A DNA stretch of 64,000 nt from Heterocephalus glaber (Eukaryota; Chordata; Mammalia; Rodentia; Bathyergidae), in the NCBI RefSeq assembly GCF_000247695.1, contig NW_004624800.1, positions 8,248,224 to 8,312,223 on the forward strand, written 5' to 3'. A program made the position numbers and the translations under genes. Of the stretch, positions 22,411 to 37,043 are shown one piece after another. How positions within the stretch are numbered: position 1 is the stretch's first letter; the number at the start of each line of letters is the position of its first letter. The notes under the pieces are model-generated. The model was given only the letters and a program-made list of their open reading frames with translations, was not told the origin of the DNA and did not search any database.

Positions 22411-24892
22411 AAAATAGTGGGTATCATGAAATTCCCTCTATTTTTCTAAATATGTTTAAAGTCTTGATTTCAAAATGGCCGTGCAGAATTGTGGATTTCT
22501 TTAAAGTAGAGCCCTTTTATACCTCTATAGGCTGGAAAACTATAGAGAATTGTTTTTAAGTTAGATAGGCTAGTTATCTTGTTACTCCGGGGCTCAGAAA
22601 TTCCCAAATTAAAGAATATCCCTATGATCAGAGCCTGGAATGCAAAAAATATCATTTAAAAATATTATATTCAGGTATAAACCTTTGATTTGATTAGAAA
22701 TTATCAATTTTCAATTATATCATAGAATGCCTAATGAAATCATAGTTTCTCATTTCATAGAATTCTGCATTATTCTCATTTAATAGAACTCTGTATTTAT
22801 ATGTGTGATTGGATAATTTTCATCCTTTACTCAAAGGCCGTGTCCAGATGAAGTACTTAGGCTGCAGATAATAGTAAAAATTCAGTCACTACCCTTTACA
22901 AGTGGTTATTTTCCTTCCAGCCTCTCTCACCTGTTCTCCTAGTGACTCCTGGCATGGGGGCAACCTCTGCATATTTCAATGTCATTTCCTCCAACTGGGC
23001 TGCTAATGGGAACTGAACTGTGAAGGGAGCCTCTCCAGATATTTATGAGCTACCTCTCCTGTCTTGGGCAATCTTCAACAACAATCTGTTTTGAGAGTCA
23101 GGTGCCTTTTTGGTAGCTTTTCTTACTACACTTAGTGGCAAAACATAAGTAGGAAAAATACTATAAGTGAGCATACTCAAACAGTATTTATATGACTACA
23201 GTTTCATATATATTTAGGATTCAAATTTACTTCCTAGTCCTTCTTGTAGACTTTAACCTGAACATATATCATAGACATCTAATTAAAGGTGTAAAATTTT
23301 AAAAATTAATATTAACATTTTTTCTCATATGACTATATTAAAAATACTGATTTATCAACTCCGAATTCACAGATTGCCATCATGTATATAAGCTGTATGT
23401 GTTTTCTTGTATGTGCTCATAAACATATAGTATTCGCTGCAAGACACTTAAGAGTAGTGTGATATACTACTATAATGGAACTGGATTGGAATTAGGCAGC
23501 ATAGATGATTATTGTATATGAAATAACCATTTTAGCTTTCTTGTCCAAAAATTCTCATCAACAAAATGAATTCTTCATAGCAGCTGAATTACAAGATTCT
23601 TCTCAGTGCTAAATGCTTAAAATTAAGACTAAGATACATACATATGTTGTGGAGAGGAATAGAAAGACCAATGTCAATACACCAATTTGATAAACAATTT
23701 TACATAGAGAATATTAAAATACTCAGTTAATCAAAGTTGCATATTCAGTGATATAGATCTGTACACTCTCTTCTGGATAACTCTAAACATTAACCACAAT
23801 AGTTATAGAATACCCAAATAGATAAAGATTTCAGCAGAGATGAAAAGAGAAAAGTCTATGCTGAAAAAATTGGAATAACAATTTAAAACCTGTACCTCAT
23901 TAGAGGGAGACAGGAGCTTTGTGGGATCTTGGAAATAAATAAATGGCAGTTCAACTAGAGAGATGGAGCCATTATTGTAGAATAGTATTCTTTTACTGGT
24001 TCAAATCTGTCAGGGAATTCTTGGCCACTTCTGCAATTTAACCTAAGTAGTAAAGTCCCCAAAAGTAGTGAGAAACTGAAGACAGAGATAAGGTTTTGTG
24101 ATAAGAGCATTTGTTCTTTGTTCCAAAACTTTTCTGGAATATTAACAAATAGTTATGATGATACAACCCAGCAGAATTCCATGGAAGCAATTAGCTGAGG
24201 AAATCTATGGTAGATTAGATAATCTATAGTGTAAAACTGTATGACATAAACATTAGTCTTTTTTTACTCACAGGACATTTCCTGTCTAAAGATAATAATA
24301 GACCAAGGTGTGGACTTTCATTATACAGCACAATTATAGGATAGTTTAGTAGTTATTCATGAACATTTCTTAGAGTTGTTTGCTAGATGGAAAACCCTGT
24401 AGTGAAGACTAATTATTGAATTTAGAAGGAATTTGGGGTACAGGTAATGAACTATTTGCTGATTTAGGTGTTAGTTACATAGACTTTTTATTTTTTAAAA
24501 ATCCATTGAGCTATACAATCGTGAGATTTACATTTTCTGTATATGTGGTCTTTTAATAAAAATAAAGTAATGAAGAAAGACAAGGGCGTATTTAATAGAA
24601 AATCTAGCAAAATATCTTTAAAATGCAGAAGACATTTGAGTAATTGTTATCTCTGGAGAGTTAAATTTGTACAGAAGCCATCAAGAACTTACAAAGTATG
24701 CACACATTTGTAGAGTATTAAAACACTAGTAGTTTAGCAAAACTGATAGTAGTGCTATTAATTTTACATAAATTATGGTATATAAGAGAAAAAACATTCT
24801 GTTGGTAGATTATGATAACATAGATTAAGGCTTCAGAAAAAATCTGAAAGGGAATTTATGACACTTTCAAGGACTTTAAAAGGTGCCATTTC

Positions 24893-25600
24893 TTTTTTTT
24901 ATTAGTACATGTTTTCAGTACATAATGTTTACATTCCTTATGTGGAGTTGGCACACATACATAACACATTTTAATTCCTTTTCATCCCCTTTTCCTTCCC
25001 TCTCTATACACTCTCTCCATCTCTTGGTGCCCTTCCTGTTTGAGAAAAATTGATCGCCCTACTTTCTATTTTCTAACTTTTATTCTGCTTTTTATTTTTA
25101 ATTTGCTGTTCTAATATAAGAGAATCAATGCAATGTTTAAGCTCATGTGTCTTATTCGCTTTTCTTAAAATGTATAGTCTTAAGATGCATCCATTTTCCT
25201 AAAAATGACTCAAGTTTATCCTTTTTTATGGCAGAGAAGTACATCAACCATTGTGTATATATACCACATTTACTTTTTCCACTTATCTGTTGATGGACAT
25301 ATAGGCTGCTTCCAAAATTTACCTATTATGCACTGTGCTGCTAAGAACATACGTGTGCCTGGATCACTGTAATATGATATCTTTAACTCCTTCAGGAAGA
25401 TACTTAGAAGGGGAATAGCTGGGTCATATAGATTTGTAGGGGTTTTGCCCACAGCCTCAACAGCATTTATTATTTGATTTTTTTTGATGATGGCCCTTCT
25501 ATCTGGGGTAAGATGGAATCTCAGTGTTGTTCTAATTTGCATTTCTCTAATGGCCAGTGATGTTGAGCTTTTCTTCATGTCTTTATTGGCCATTTAAAAA
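24893..25600 (-). repeat. L1 3' fragment (ORF2 C-terminus and 3' UTR), antisense
   Basis: On the minus strand, reading frame words YDPAIPLL, LKELKISYYSD and CPSTDKWKK are the L1 ORF2 C-terminal region. The plus strand reads 'tctgttgatggacatatagg' and 'ggaatagctgggtcatat', the usual antisense L1 landmarks. Near 25430-25450 the copy jumps from the 'gctgggtcatat' block almost directly to the 'cacagcctcaacagcattta' block; about 100 bp normally lie between them, so an internal deletion is likely. Confidence 0.85.
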
Positions 25601-25854
25601 TTATCTCTAATTTCATTACTAAACTTAATGGTTTTCTTTTTTATTAACTTAATCATGATTAAGTTTCTTTTATGCCTCACAAATACAAGGAATGTAAACT
25701 GCTTTGAATCATAAGGGGAAAAAGAAAACTCTGCAATATACAGTTAATCACTAAATACACACAAGTTTTCTCTAAACCACATACTATGCACCATCCCCAT
25801 CTTTATTAAAATATTTTTCATCTGTTTTTGTCATCTCTATTTTGCATGTGTATG

Positions 25855-25908
25855 TGGGTAGTGTACTATTAGGCAAGCACTGTGCCACTGAACTACAGCC
25901 CCACCCTT
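25855..25908 (-). repeat. Degenerate ID/dID-like remnant
   Basis: 'aggcaagcactgtgccactg' followed by 'aactacagccccaccc' resembles the 5' half of an antisense ID-like unit. Diverged and without clear duplications. Confidence 0.4.
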
Positions 25909-26924
25909 CTCTCTGTTCATAAGCTCACTAACTGTGTATCTTTTTAACTAAAATGTTTGGGTATCCTAATCTTCTGCCATTGCTATTTCACCATTATCAT
26001 TAGCTTGAAGGTTCTCTATCACTTTTTGTTCTCAAATATTTTAAAGAAACGCTTTCAGAAACAATGACTTACAATGATAGTAAAATCCAGGAGAAGTAAA
26101 AGAACTTTGGTGGTTGGGGTTATAGGTTAGAAAAAGTTCCTGTTGCTTGAGAAAGTTTGTTCATGTAGCTAGTCACTACATCTGGCTCTGCAGATTATAC
26201 CCTAAGATTGACAGCTAAAACCAGAGTGTTGGTATCTGGCACAGACTTTAACAAGTATACTAAAGATCCATACCCTTAACAAATCTCTCCAATGTAAAGC
26301 CACAATCTGCAGAAAAGAAGGACTAACAAGGCACAGAATTCTGGTAGAAAATAGTGAACAACAAGCCTGAATAGGCTGATTAAGTAGAGTGTGCGGTAGA
26401 CCTGGGCTTCTCACTCCACTCCCTTTACAACATGGCCCCCTGTCAGTCATCCATGGAAGTTTAACAGGAGGCATGGAGCCAGTGGCCTTCAACAGAGTAG
26501 TTGAACTGCCAGCTACACACATTCATCACAACCCAGAGAAGGGGCTTGATGTCACTTAACTGAAAACCATTCTCTGAAAGTGGACTGACCAAAAATAATT
26601 ATAAAAAAAATCAATTGACAAATGCACAATTCACTGAATTCATCAATTTTACCAATTTATCAGGTAATTGTATTAAGCAATATTCTTCTGGAATATATTG
26701 AATATGAATGTATTCTTATGAATATATTCATGAATATATTTCTCTTAAATATATTCAATAAATGTGAATAAATTAGTAGTCTTTTAAAGATTGTCTCATT
26801 TATCAAGAGCTCAGGGTCCCAGGTTTCATGCATATATTAATGAATATATGCACAAAAACATATTCATGAAGAAGGTAGTTTTGAACTATTTCTGTGAATA
26901 TAGTGAAGGGGGCATATAGTTAAT

Positions 26925-27040
26925 CAATTCTTTTATTTATTTATTCAATACTATGTGGACAGACAAAGCAATAGATACTAGGACTACAGCAAAAACAAAG
27001 CTACTGGCCACAAAGAGCATAGATTCTTAATATACCTAGT
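26925..27040 (-). repeat. L2 3' end fragment
   Basis: 'tttatttatttattcaatac' with 'actaggactacagcaaaaac' follows the reverse-complement L2 terminus. Confidence 0.5.
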
Positions 27041-27289
27041 GTCTTTAAAGAAGACTTATTTAAAATAAGGCTCTGGCAAATCAATTGTGCAAACAGTGAA
27101 TTCACCTTCTTTAAAAGGAAATACATTCAGAAATGATTCTGGGGACTACTTGCATCAAGCTTTGATCATTTGGTATAAATATTTCATACCAGAGATGTAT
27201 TATATTGATCATTATAAGTCTTTATTTGCTTTGAACTTTGAAGTTACATGACAACAATACTTATCTAGTAAGTGGTCACTCTGGAGTAG

Positions 27290-27420
27290 CCAGAGTTACT
27301 TCTCATTTTGAATGTGAAAAAATGGAATGAATCAAGATTTACAAAGTTAGGAGACTTGCCAGTGTCAACTAATAAATGGCCATCCTGGTAATATCATCCA
27401 AGTTTATGGAATTCAAGTTA
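27290..27420 (-). repeat. MIR SINE fragment
   Basis: 'attttgaatgtgaaaaaatg', 'ttaggagacttgccagtgtc' and 'aactaataaatggccatcct' follow the reverse MIR core. Diverged. Confidence 0.45.
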
Positions 27421-28319
27421 AAAATATTTCCCCAATTCTCAGAGCTGCTATTTATGAATAGTACTACAACTTTATATTTTCCAAAACTGAAGGTTATGGT
27501 AGCTGTGTTTAGCACTAGTTATTAACTCAAATTTACAAAACAACACTGAGAAAGATATCTTACTTTTCCTATCATTAAATATATATTGCCAGGGGCTTTA
27601 TTTTTTTAAGCAAATTAGGGTAGTAATATTATACATCAGAACAAGATTTATGTTAAATCTTGAAAATAAGGTTAATATAACTGTTATTGTTGCTAATTCT
27701 TATTTTTATTAAGCAATCAATAGCTTCATTAAGTAATACATTAGTCTTTCTGATGCTCTCATAGGATAGAGAACAATGAGTTTACTTGAGTTAAACTTTG
27801 TGGAGCTTTTAAAAGAGAAAATGTCCCCACCCCAAGGGAATTACAAATAATAAAAAAAAAAAACTGAGCTAAAATTTTTTTATTCTCTGTGAAAGGCATC
27901 AAAATAAAATGGAAATGTTGACATTTCAGTAGACAAGTTTGCATTTTATTGAGCACAACTTTTACCAGAGACTTTTGCAATTGTTCTGAGAGATGCCTGA
28001 ATGTGAAACAGATTTGCTAGAAGGTGTATGACCCCTGGTTTTGGTTTTTGAACTTTGCAAAGACAGAAAAGGGCTTCTGTTATTGTTTTCCTGTATGTAC
28101 TGCAGGTATTTATATTTTATATTCCCACCCAGTTTTCAAAGAAAACAAAAATGTCACACTAGATATCTCTTTTCACTGATGATTTTATTTGTTTAAACAA
28201 AGCCTTTCTAACTATGGCAGTGTCATGCCTCAAACAAAGTTATGGTTACACAGGAAACTGTTGACAATTACTGTCTACATTTGTTTTGTTTTTTTTTTAA
28301 ATTGTATTTATTTTTTTCT

Positions 28320-28404
28320 TTTTTTTTTTTGGTACTGGAGATCGAACTCGGGCCCTTGCGCTTGCTAGGTAGGCAGCAGAACCACTGAGCTAAATCCCTG
28401 GCCC
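28320..28404 (-). repeat. ID SINE, young copy (antisense)
   Basis: A poly-T tail, 'ggtactggagatcgaactcg', 'ccactgagctaaatccctgg'. A perfect 11-bp duplication (tatttttttct) lies at 28309-28319 and 28405-28415. Confidence 0.93.
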
Positions 28405-31400
28405 TATTTTTTTCTGTTAGTTCATGTTTGCCAACTATTATTTATACCATAAAAAAGGGAATGAACCCAATAGAATTCACTGTAAGAAAACATTTTGCGT
28501 GGACTTGAATTGGCTCGCTCTGTTATTCAGAAAGATTTGAAGAACAAATCTCATCCTTTCATTGGGCTTTGTCTGCATGGCTGATGACAGATCCCCATGA
28601 ACCACCTGATACAAATGGTAATAGGTCTGTCCAGTCTTCCTGGCCTCTTGAAAGTATTAACCTTCTCACTCTGATTGATGAAATTTAAGGTCACTTTTTT
28701 AAAAAATGATTTCATTCTTAGAGCAGTTAGCATGGGCACTGGCTTGTGGGAAACAAGGGAACCATGGAGAGCTGAACAGGATTGTAAGGATCCCTGGTGT
28801 GCCATATGTTGGTAGATCATCTTGCCATAGCTCTTGGTCGTGAGACTAAGATTCTAATAAGGATGGTTTTTCTTGTTTAGGCTGTTGATAATCAGAATTG
28901 TAATTTATCACATACTATGTCAGGACAATGAGATGGTATTAAGGAGGGCAGATAAAAGACCCTATTTTATGGAAATTAAATGCCAGGTGAACATGTACTT
29001 GATCTGATTGTTCTGTCTGTCTGCAAAATGAACAGGGCAGTAAAACTGTTGGCCATCCACTGCCTCATCCAGGAGCTACTGACTGAGGCTCTGGTAGGAG
29101 GAAGTCTTTCTCAGTGAGGCTTATCGCTCTAATTTGAGTCAAAATTTAGGAGGAAATAATTTCATCATGAGCTTGCCCCCCAAATTAAATCATGCTATTT
29201 AACTTTTTTCTTTCAAGAGGATTATTTTTCACTCAGAAAATGTAACATTTAAAAAACACTTGTCTTATGCAGAATGTTTTAATGTATTATCTGAAATTCA
29301 AGTCTATCTCCCACTGATAAATTTATGTAGATCATAACAACATATTAAAATTTAGATTAGTATTACTCACATATTTGGCATAATATTATAAAGATAAGGT
29401 TCAGAGTGATTATATTTGAAATTAGATATTTAATTATCTTCATTATAATTCATATTTCAAGTACATATATTTACATATGTTTAGCAGGCTATGTCTAATG
29501 ATGTATATTCAGGATAAAGACTAATTTTTATTGATTCAGTTTTATAATAAAAATGTAAACTCTATTTTGTTGAGTGCAAAGTTATACATGCAAAATTATA
29601 AATCTATTTTTTATGATTTTTAGCCATTTTATAATTACATAAATTATATTGACACTTTATAAAAAATAAAATAATTTAAAAATATTAATTATAAGAGATG
29701 AGATTCACAATAAGCACAATATGTTAAAGCTATATAAAAGAGAAAATTGTATTTCTATTCATTTTCATGGAAATCTTGTATTTTTCCTTATGAAAAGGAA
29801 AATGTTATTCAATATAAAATTGCACAAAAATCTGCTGTGAATGTTTTGCAATTAAATTGTTTTTCCATTTCAATCAATGAGTAGCTTGATTTCATACTTA
29901 TTTAGTCATAAGTGAGAAAAATAATACACTTTTTTCTCCAACATTTATAAAAAAACCAATTATTAAGGAGGCAAAAAGAATGATTATGTCCCATAGTTAA
30001 CTTGACTGATTTTACTCATGGGACAGGTTGTCTTATAGATACAAATTCTAGAGATTGTAGGGGATAGAAAGTATTTGATATATTTTTCTTGGCTTCAGAG
30101 ATGCTGATTTATGGGGATGAAGGGGTACATGAAGTAATAAAGTAAAGAAGTCACAATGAATTAGAGATGGACAGATTGTGTTTTTCTGAGGAGACAGCAA
30201 AGGCTTCATGGAAAAGTTTGCATTTCTGGAAATGGACAGTAAGGTTACTTGCAATGAAGGGACTAACAAAGACCTAAGGAAATTGAGGAGGCCATCTTGT
30301 GTGTAAGGGTTCCACCTCTTTCTTACCACCTGGAGCACATAATGAATATATAAAACGTGTATATTTTCACCTTGGAATCCCCAGAGTTGTGAATGCTCAC
30401 ATGCTTTGTTGAATGAACAAATGGGCAGTCTGTGCCTCAGTAATGACACTCTGCACGTGGTTCATGGTGGTTCATGTGAGCAATGGAAATCAGTCAAGAA
30501 CTATGGATTGAAATGATGAGAAAGAACTCTGAATTAAGTTAAGAAATTTGAAGTTCATCCAGTAGAAGTTTATGAACTGTTAATAATTGGCAGAATTAGA
30601 CTTTCTTGAGAGGACTAATCTAGCAGCTATCTGCTGTAACATGGTAATTTCTTGTTTATAACCTTCCTGCAAATAAACATGTCTATAAAGTACATGTGCA
30701 AAGTTTTACGTTAAAAACATATTTAATATTATGCTTACAAACCTGAATTGGCTTTATTTAATATCAAAAAATTAGGGGGCAAATTGATCAGCTCAGAAAT
30801 TCACATAGGATTAAATCAGGAAATTTTACTCTCGTTTTGGTATTTCTTCTCATGATTTGCGTCTGCAAAATCAAATTTATCCAGTCATGTCTTTACCTTT
30901 GTAATGCTATAGTTCTTCCATCTTTAGCTCTCATTTAATTTTTACTCCTTTTCTGAACTGTTCCAACTTCCACCAAAGGCTCACTATTTCATATACCTGA
31001 ACTCACTTGCTATAACTATATAAATGAAGAATTCAATCTGACTTTGAGATAGTCTTAAATGCTCCTATTTATATTTCAGCTACTCATACATGAACTTGAT
31101 TACAAATTATGTGGACATAGTCATAATTAGTGAATCCCCAAAATATATTGCAAGCACATCATATTTCACTTGTAGGAACAACAGACTACTAGCTGTCATT
31201 GGTGTTTTATGAAGATAAATTATTGAGCCACAAAAGTCATGAGATGAATTGTAACACACCACTTGCATTTTATCCCTGAAGGGACTGTGGTACTGTCAGT
31301 TAAACACTGGTCAGCACAACTTAGTTTTCATTTCTAACAGCATTACTGTCACTATTGACAACTCTACCCATCATACAGGAAGTGGGTTCTTCCCAGGAAG

Positions 31401-34400
31401 CACACAGGGCTAAGCTGCATTGCACATTCTCTCCTGCATAGCATCTATGCTTCGTTTATGGTAGATGTTTTCCCAAGTGAACTCAGCCTTTGAAAGAATA
31501 ATTTCTTATAAACACAAATGCATATATAAAAGGATACCAATCAAAATACATTGATTCATATTGCCATATCTGTTCCCCAAACACAAGAAGAGCTTCTGAG
31601 CTGCCCAAAAATCTTGTATTTAAATGAAATACTATGCTGTCAGAACAGAAAACAATGCTTCAACTTAATTATTATATAGAAAGAAACTGTGTTTGCATTA
31701 AGACCATTGCATTCCAATAGGAGATCCAAATTTGGTACCAAATTGTTTTTTTCCATTAGTTTTTACAAGCCTTGGTGTCTGTACCATAGCTGAACAATGG
31801 CTTATGGCCCTTAATTCAAGTGTAATATACACTATGGCATGGACAAAAAACAGATATTCAATTCAACTGAAAGATATTTTATTGGTCTTAGAACTATGTA
31901 CTTGGGTTACAGTTCTATTTGAAGGATGTTGCTTATGGATATGTATGACTTGAAGCTTCAAAAATCAAAACACTCTACCATCATTGTCTATTTTCAGACA
32001 ATAATTATGATACAAAAACAACAATTAGCAAGGACCCCAGGAGCATTTAACCTGGAGTATACAAGCCAGGTGTGAGGTGACAGTGCCCTGTTACCTAACC
32101 CTGTTTCAGTGTAGATTGTCCTCCCTGTCAGTGCTTCTGTAGGCTGCAGGTAGGACAGGAATTCAAAGCTAGTGCCAGTAGCACCTGAAACCCCATCCCA
32201 TGCCCCTCTTTAGTCCAAATCAAGCCAGAGACCACAGCATCATGTGAGAAGACCAGCTGAAAACAGGCATTTCTTCAAGATCTACAAACTACATACCATT
32301 TTCTGTACTATCCTTCCAGCCTCAGGTAATTTCATTTAACAGAAGGATATTAGGAGACAGTTCACCCAGATGGTGACAGGATGGGAATTGTGCCATATAA
32401 AGGAAAGTTTAAGAAATTCGGAGTATGCGGCAAGAGACAAGTCTAGGCAGAAGGTGGGGATAGGGCAGTTGTCTTCAAATAGCTGCTCCATTTGCCTATC
32501 AAAGACCATGTGGATTGAATTTATCCCTGTCCTCTCATGGTTACTGATGAGGAATAAGTAGATGCAAATTAATACTGTGAATTAAAATTTGGTGCTAAAA
32601 TAGAATGAGATCAGATCACTGTAGCCAGGGGAGCTAGGGAAATGAGTGTGGAAGAGGATGAGCATAAATTTGTTAGATGGACAGGGGTTACAAGATTCTA
32701 GGATTAGGAAACAGCAATTCCAGGTGACTTGTGGCATGAAGAAGCAGAGCAGGGCTTGGGACTGATGTGTAGTTTGGCTAGAGTTTAGGATTCCTAGAGC
32801 AAAGACCACGTAAGATATAATACTGGACTCATACTTGCACCAGTCTATGAGAGTCTTTTCACACTATAGAAAGACATTGAGCATGATGCTATAAAAACTG
32901 AGAAAATTTCAGAGGCTATTTGAATTTATTTAATGAAATCAATAATCTCCATGAAGCTGGAGTTAAATGGAGAGAGGAAAAAAATACTCTTATACCTGCC
33001 GTTTCTGAAATGAATGATACTTTAAAGGAACATTAACTTACTTAGCACCTGAGTCAAGGATCTAATCAATTTAGCAAGGTGTTATAAAAATCTAGACAAG
33101 TTATTCTTTCATGAAACTACTTAAATTTCTGTTCTAAAAACTTAAGTTCTACGTGCGATAATGTTTCATGAAATGTAATCAGCTGGCAGAGGTATGACGT
33201 CTTCCACAAATCCATTCTGAAGATGAATTATAAAAACGTCAAGCTTTAAAAAGTGGTTCTATTTCCATCTTTGCTGGGAGCTTCCTCAGAAGAAAAGAAG
33301 AGATGGAATGAAGAGAATCTACCAGTTCTCAGTGAAGGCAATCCAGAGTGAAACTGTCAAATGATGCAGTAGATGCAGTAGATGCATCAGTAGCCAGGGA
33401 AATGATCTCATGTGGAAGGACCATCTTGTCATTTCTAATCCTGGTCTATCTGAATACAATACTCTCTTTGGGTTTAGCCCCCTCATCTCTGAAGGAATTT
33501 GGAAACCCAGAGAACAATTACCCTTAAAGACTGAAATTCCTAACATGCCTGTAAGTAAAATTCATATTTACAGGTTTTTGTTTACCAATTTTATTTGGCT
33601 TCCTGGGCAATATAAAGAATCTTTATTTTTCTTTGACCCTGGAAACAGTGGATCTGTTGTTATTAATAGCCCTTGAATTAAGGGCCACTTAAAGAATTTC
33701 TTTTAAAAAACTCTATAAATAGCCAATGATTGTGGAAATGCATCAAGGTCTAAAGAGATGACTCAACCATGGATGTTTTATTAATTGGAAATAAATATCT
33801 TTGAAAAGATAAAGCACAAGGAAGTACACGTTTGTCACTGTGACTATCCAGTCTGTGCCCTTCTCAGACTCCATCAGGTGTTCATGCAAAGGGGCAACCC
33901 AACAGAGGATGACCAGGCTTTTAGCAGCAGAATTGTGCTCCTTTCATAGCAGAGTATATCAAGATTGGGTCTCCACAGCAGTCATTTCTGGGTCAGGCAA
34001 ACAGGTGCATGATGCTGTACCTCTGAAGAGGGCGCCAGTCCCCTTTTTTCATAGCCACATGATCTCCCTAAATACAAGGCATTTATTAGCCTGCGCTTCC
34101 TAACAGTCATCCTACTGGCGAATACAAGTAATTACCACAAATGATTTGGTCCATATGGCTGATCTAGCATGAAGTTCGACTGCAATCCGACTAAAGTCAA
34201 AGACACAGCTCATCAGACACTTAAGAGCTGAACAGAGCAGACACACACTACATAACATACATCTGACACATGGCAGGTGTAGGGAGGAGCAGCCTGTGGC
34301 CACCTGTGTAACAATCTTTTGTAACAAATGGGATCATTTATCTAAAACACACATGCTCAGTCTGAATCTTGAGCAATTCCAATGGCCTGAGTTTGTCAGG

Positions 34401-35514
34401 CAGACTTTGCTGGAACTGACCATCCAAGAAAGACATGATGTCAACATCAAAGACATGACTCTTGTATGATTTAGAATTTTCTAGTAGCCACATTTAATAA
34501 AGAGATAGAGTAAGCAGTAAGTTTTAGGCATATATTTTATGTAACCGAGTGCATCAAAATAATGTTTTGCATGCAATCAATATGAAAAAGTTATAAATGA
34601 GATGTCCTGCAATCTTTTACACACTGTGACATACTAAATATTTGGTAGGGCATCACATCTCAGTTTGGACCAGCCACATTTCTAGTACTCAACGGGCACC
34701 TGTGACTGGTGCCAATGTGGTAGACAGAACTGATAGAAAATGTGTCATATTCATTGCTTTCATTAAAGCTACTACAAATTCTATTCCAACTTTAGGTTGG
34801 AGTTACCACGCTGCACTGGTCTTTTATATTCCTCTTTTTTGTTCCTAGGCCTGAGATTCTATATCTGTCATCTGTGCTACCTTTACCCAGTAAACTGCTA
34901 TGCATGCTGAAACCTCAGTTTCAATGAAACTTACTCAGAGAACTCTTTCTCTATTACCCTGACCTCCCAGCCAGCCCCCATCACCACCCAGAAATGTGCC
35001 AAGTGTCTGAAACAAAGATATACTCTTGTCATCTGGGCTCAGGACACTGTCTATGCCTCCTTACATTTATCACAGTTGCTCCATATCTTAGTATAGGACT
35101 GAATATTATTGTCTAGCTCCTTCCCTGTGAAGGAAGGTATTGATTTGTGTCTAACAGAACCTCTGGGTAACAGCACAAGTGCAAAATTTTCTGTTGTAGG
35201 AATGAACAAATTCCTATCTCCAAACTGAGACTTTACCTTGACTTAAACTAGCATGAGAGTCTGTTTCTTTGAAGCCACAGAAGCCAGCAGAGATTGCTTT
35301 CTATCTGAAAGTTACCTTATCTGTGTAAAGAAAACAAATGAGATGAAAGCAATTCTTGAAACATTTTAAAACCCATATGTATGCACAAGATACTTCTTTC
35401 TCAAACTTTAAGGACCAACCAAGGGGTAATTTACTATGAGTAATTAAGCTAAAGCATCAGAGCCCTGTGAGTCTAGGGGTCCCCTTTGAGGGCTTATGAT
35501 TCAGTAAAGTATTT

Positions 35515-35679
35515 TTATTTATTTATTTATTTTTTTGAGACAGGGTCTTGCTATGTAATCAAAACTGACCTTCAACTCACTATGCAGCTGAGGCTGGCCT
35601 TGAACTCTGGTCTATCCTCCTGTCTCAGGCTCCCAAGTGCTGAGATTATAGGCGTGCACCACCAGGCCTGGCTTCAGGA
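35515..35679 (-). repeat. B1 SINE (antisense)
   Basis: 7SL-derived B1 read in reverse: 'gagacagggtcttgctatgt', 'aggctggccttgaactctgg', 'cccaagtgctgagattatag', 'gtgcaccaccaggcctggc'. The tail has become a TTTA repeat. A 9-bp duplication aaagtattt lies at 35506-35514 and 35680-35688. Confidence 0.92.
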
Positions 35680-36374
35680 AAAGTATTTCTGGAAATCCTC
35701 TGATGACATCTCAAGAAATAAGGGTTTTGAGCTTCCAGAGCGACAGTAATTTACTGCAAGATTTTCTTATTCTAAATAATGATTCTATTTTGTACCTAAT
35801 TTTTCAATTGCAATTTTGTATTTTTTAAAGGGGTTAGCTCAGTTCCAATTTGAATAAAACCTGGATCCAACCAGTAGATTTAATAAAAGCACAGGAGCTG
35901 TAAAGTCCTGGATCTAACCCTGTTGAAAACAAAATAGTTTTCATCCTTTGATGATTCTGTGCACTAGGAAAAAAATTCAGTCTTTTCCCAAAATTTGAGC
36001 TTTAATGCTCGCATGTTTACCTTTCCAGTCAGCACAAGATGAAGAGGTTAGCAAGAAACAGGCTGCAAACAGGGTAATGGTGCCAGATTTTAAGGCCAAA
36101 TGAAAGACAAGGTGTGGGGAGAGGACTGCATCTTAGCACACCCCAGAGGATCAGAAACAACTGTGAGGACCAGAAACATCACGTGGTTAACACCAGCCTT
36201 TTCCTAAATGCCATTCTACTTCCTTGAGCTAACTTCCTCCCTTAAAACAGAGTATTGTAGGAGTAGGCAAATAAAGAGCTGAAAGTCACAGACTCTTCAA
36301 GGTTTTTATAATTTAAAACTTATCAGATAGCAATTTTGATAGTAACTATAAAACTCTAAGCACAAATTTTATGG

Positions 36375-36480
36375 TACTCATTCACTCATTCATTCATTCA
36401 ACAAACAAGAATCTCTACTCTTCCAAGCAGTGTATGCACTGGTGGTAAATAGAAAGCAAATCGATCCGGTCCTTGCCTAT
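36375..36480 (-). repeat. L2 3' end fragment
   Basis: The terminal (CATT)n of L2 in reverse (tcactcattcattcattca), then 'caagcagtgtatgcactggt', then 'ccggtccttgcctat'. Confidence 0.6.
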
Positions 36481-37043
36481 ACCAAGTCCGTATTTGAGTG
36501 ATGACAACACTACTATAGGAATCATAGGAGGAAAACAATAGCCCTGCTGGCATAATAGGATATATTTTATATAAAGAAGGTCATCTTGAACTAGAACTTC
36601 AGCCAGAGGAAGTGTGTGTAGGATGAACATGAAAGAAAACAGGATTCTAGGGAAGGACGTTGCCATTAAAGTTATATTAATAAGACAACTCCACTTTCTT
36701 CTCTGTCATTGAGTATCACACTTGGATGTTTCATCACAGAACACTGTTGATGATTCTTTATTACTCTTACTGTTATCTTTTGAATTCTTTGGTTTTTGTT
36801 ACCTTGTTTCTTGAAACATTAAAAGTAGCATTGAACTATGCAATGTATCTAGAATACACATTTTTCAGGGCTAATAGGTTTGGCGATGTAAGAAACATTA
36901 CACACGGGCTATCAGAAGGCATAGTTATTCTAGTTGACCTTTTGTATTCATCCTTTGTCTCTTCTCTACTTGGCCTGATTTTCAGAAACAGTGAGACTGA
37001 GCAGAGCACGAAGACCAGGAGGCCATAGAAAATCCCCTATTGG

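Noticed and set aside
30048..30449. 133-codon open frame, minus strand
   Set aside because: Faint similarity to an old L2-like 3' region in places, no protein domain. Not called as a gene and not firm enough to call as a repeat.
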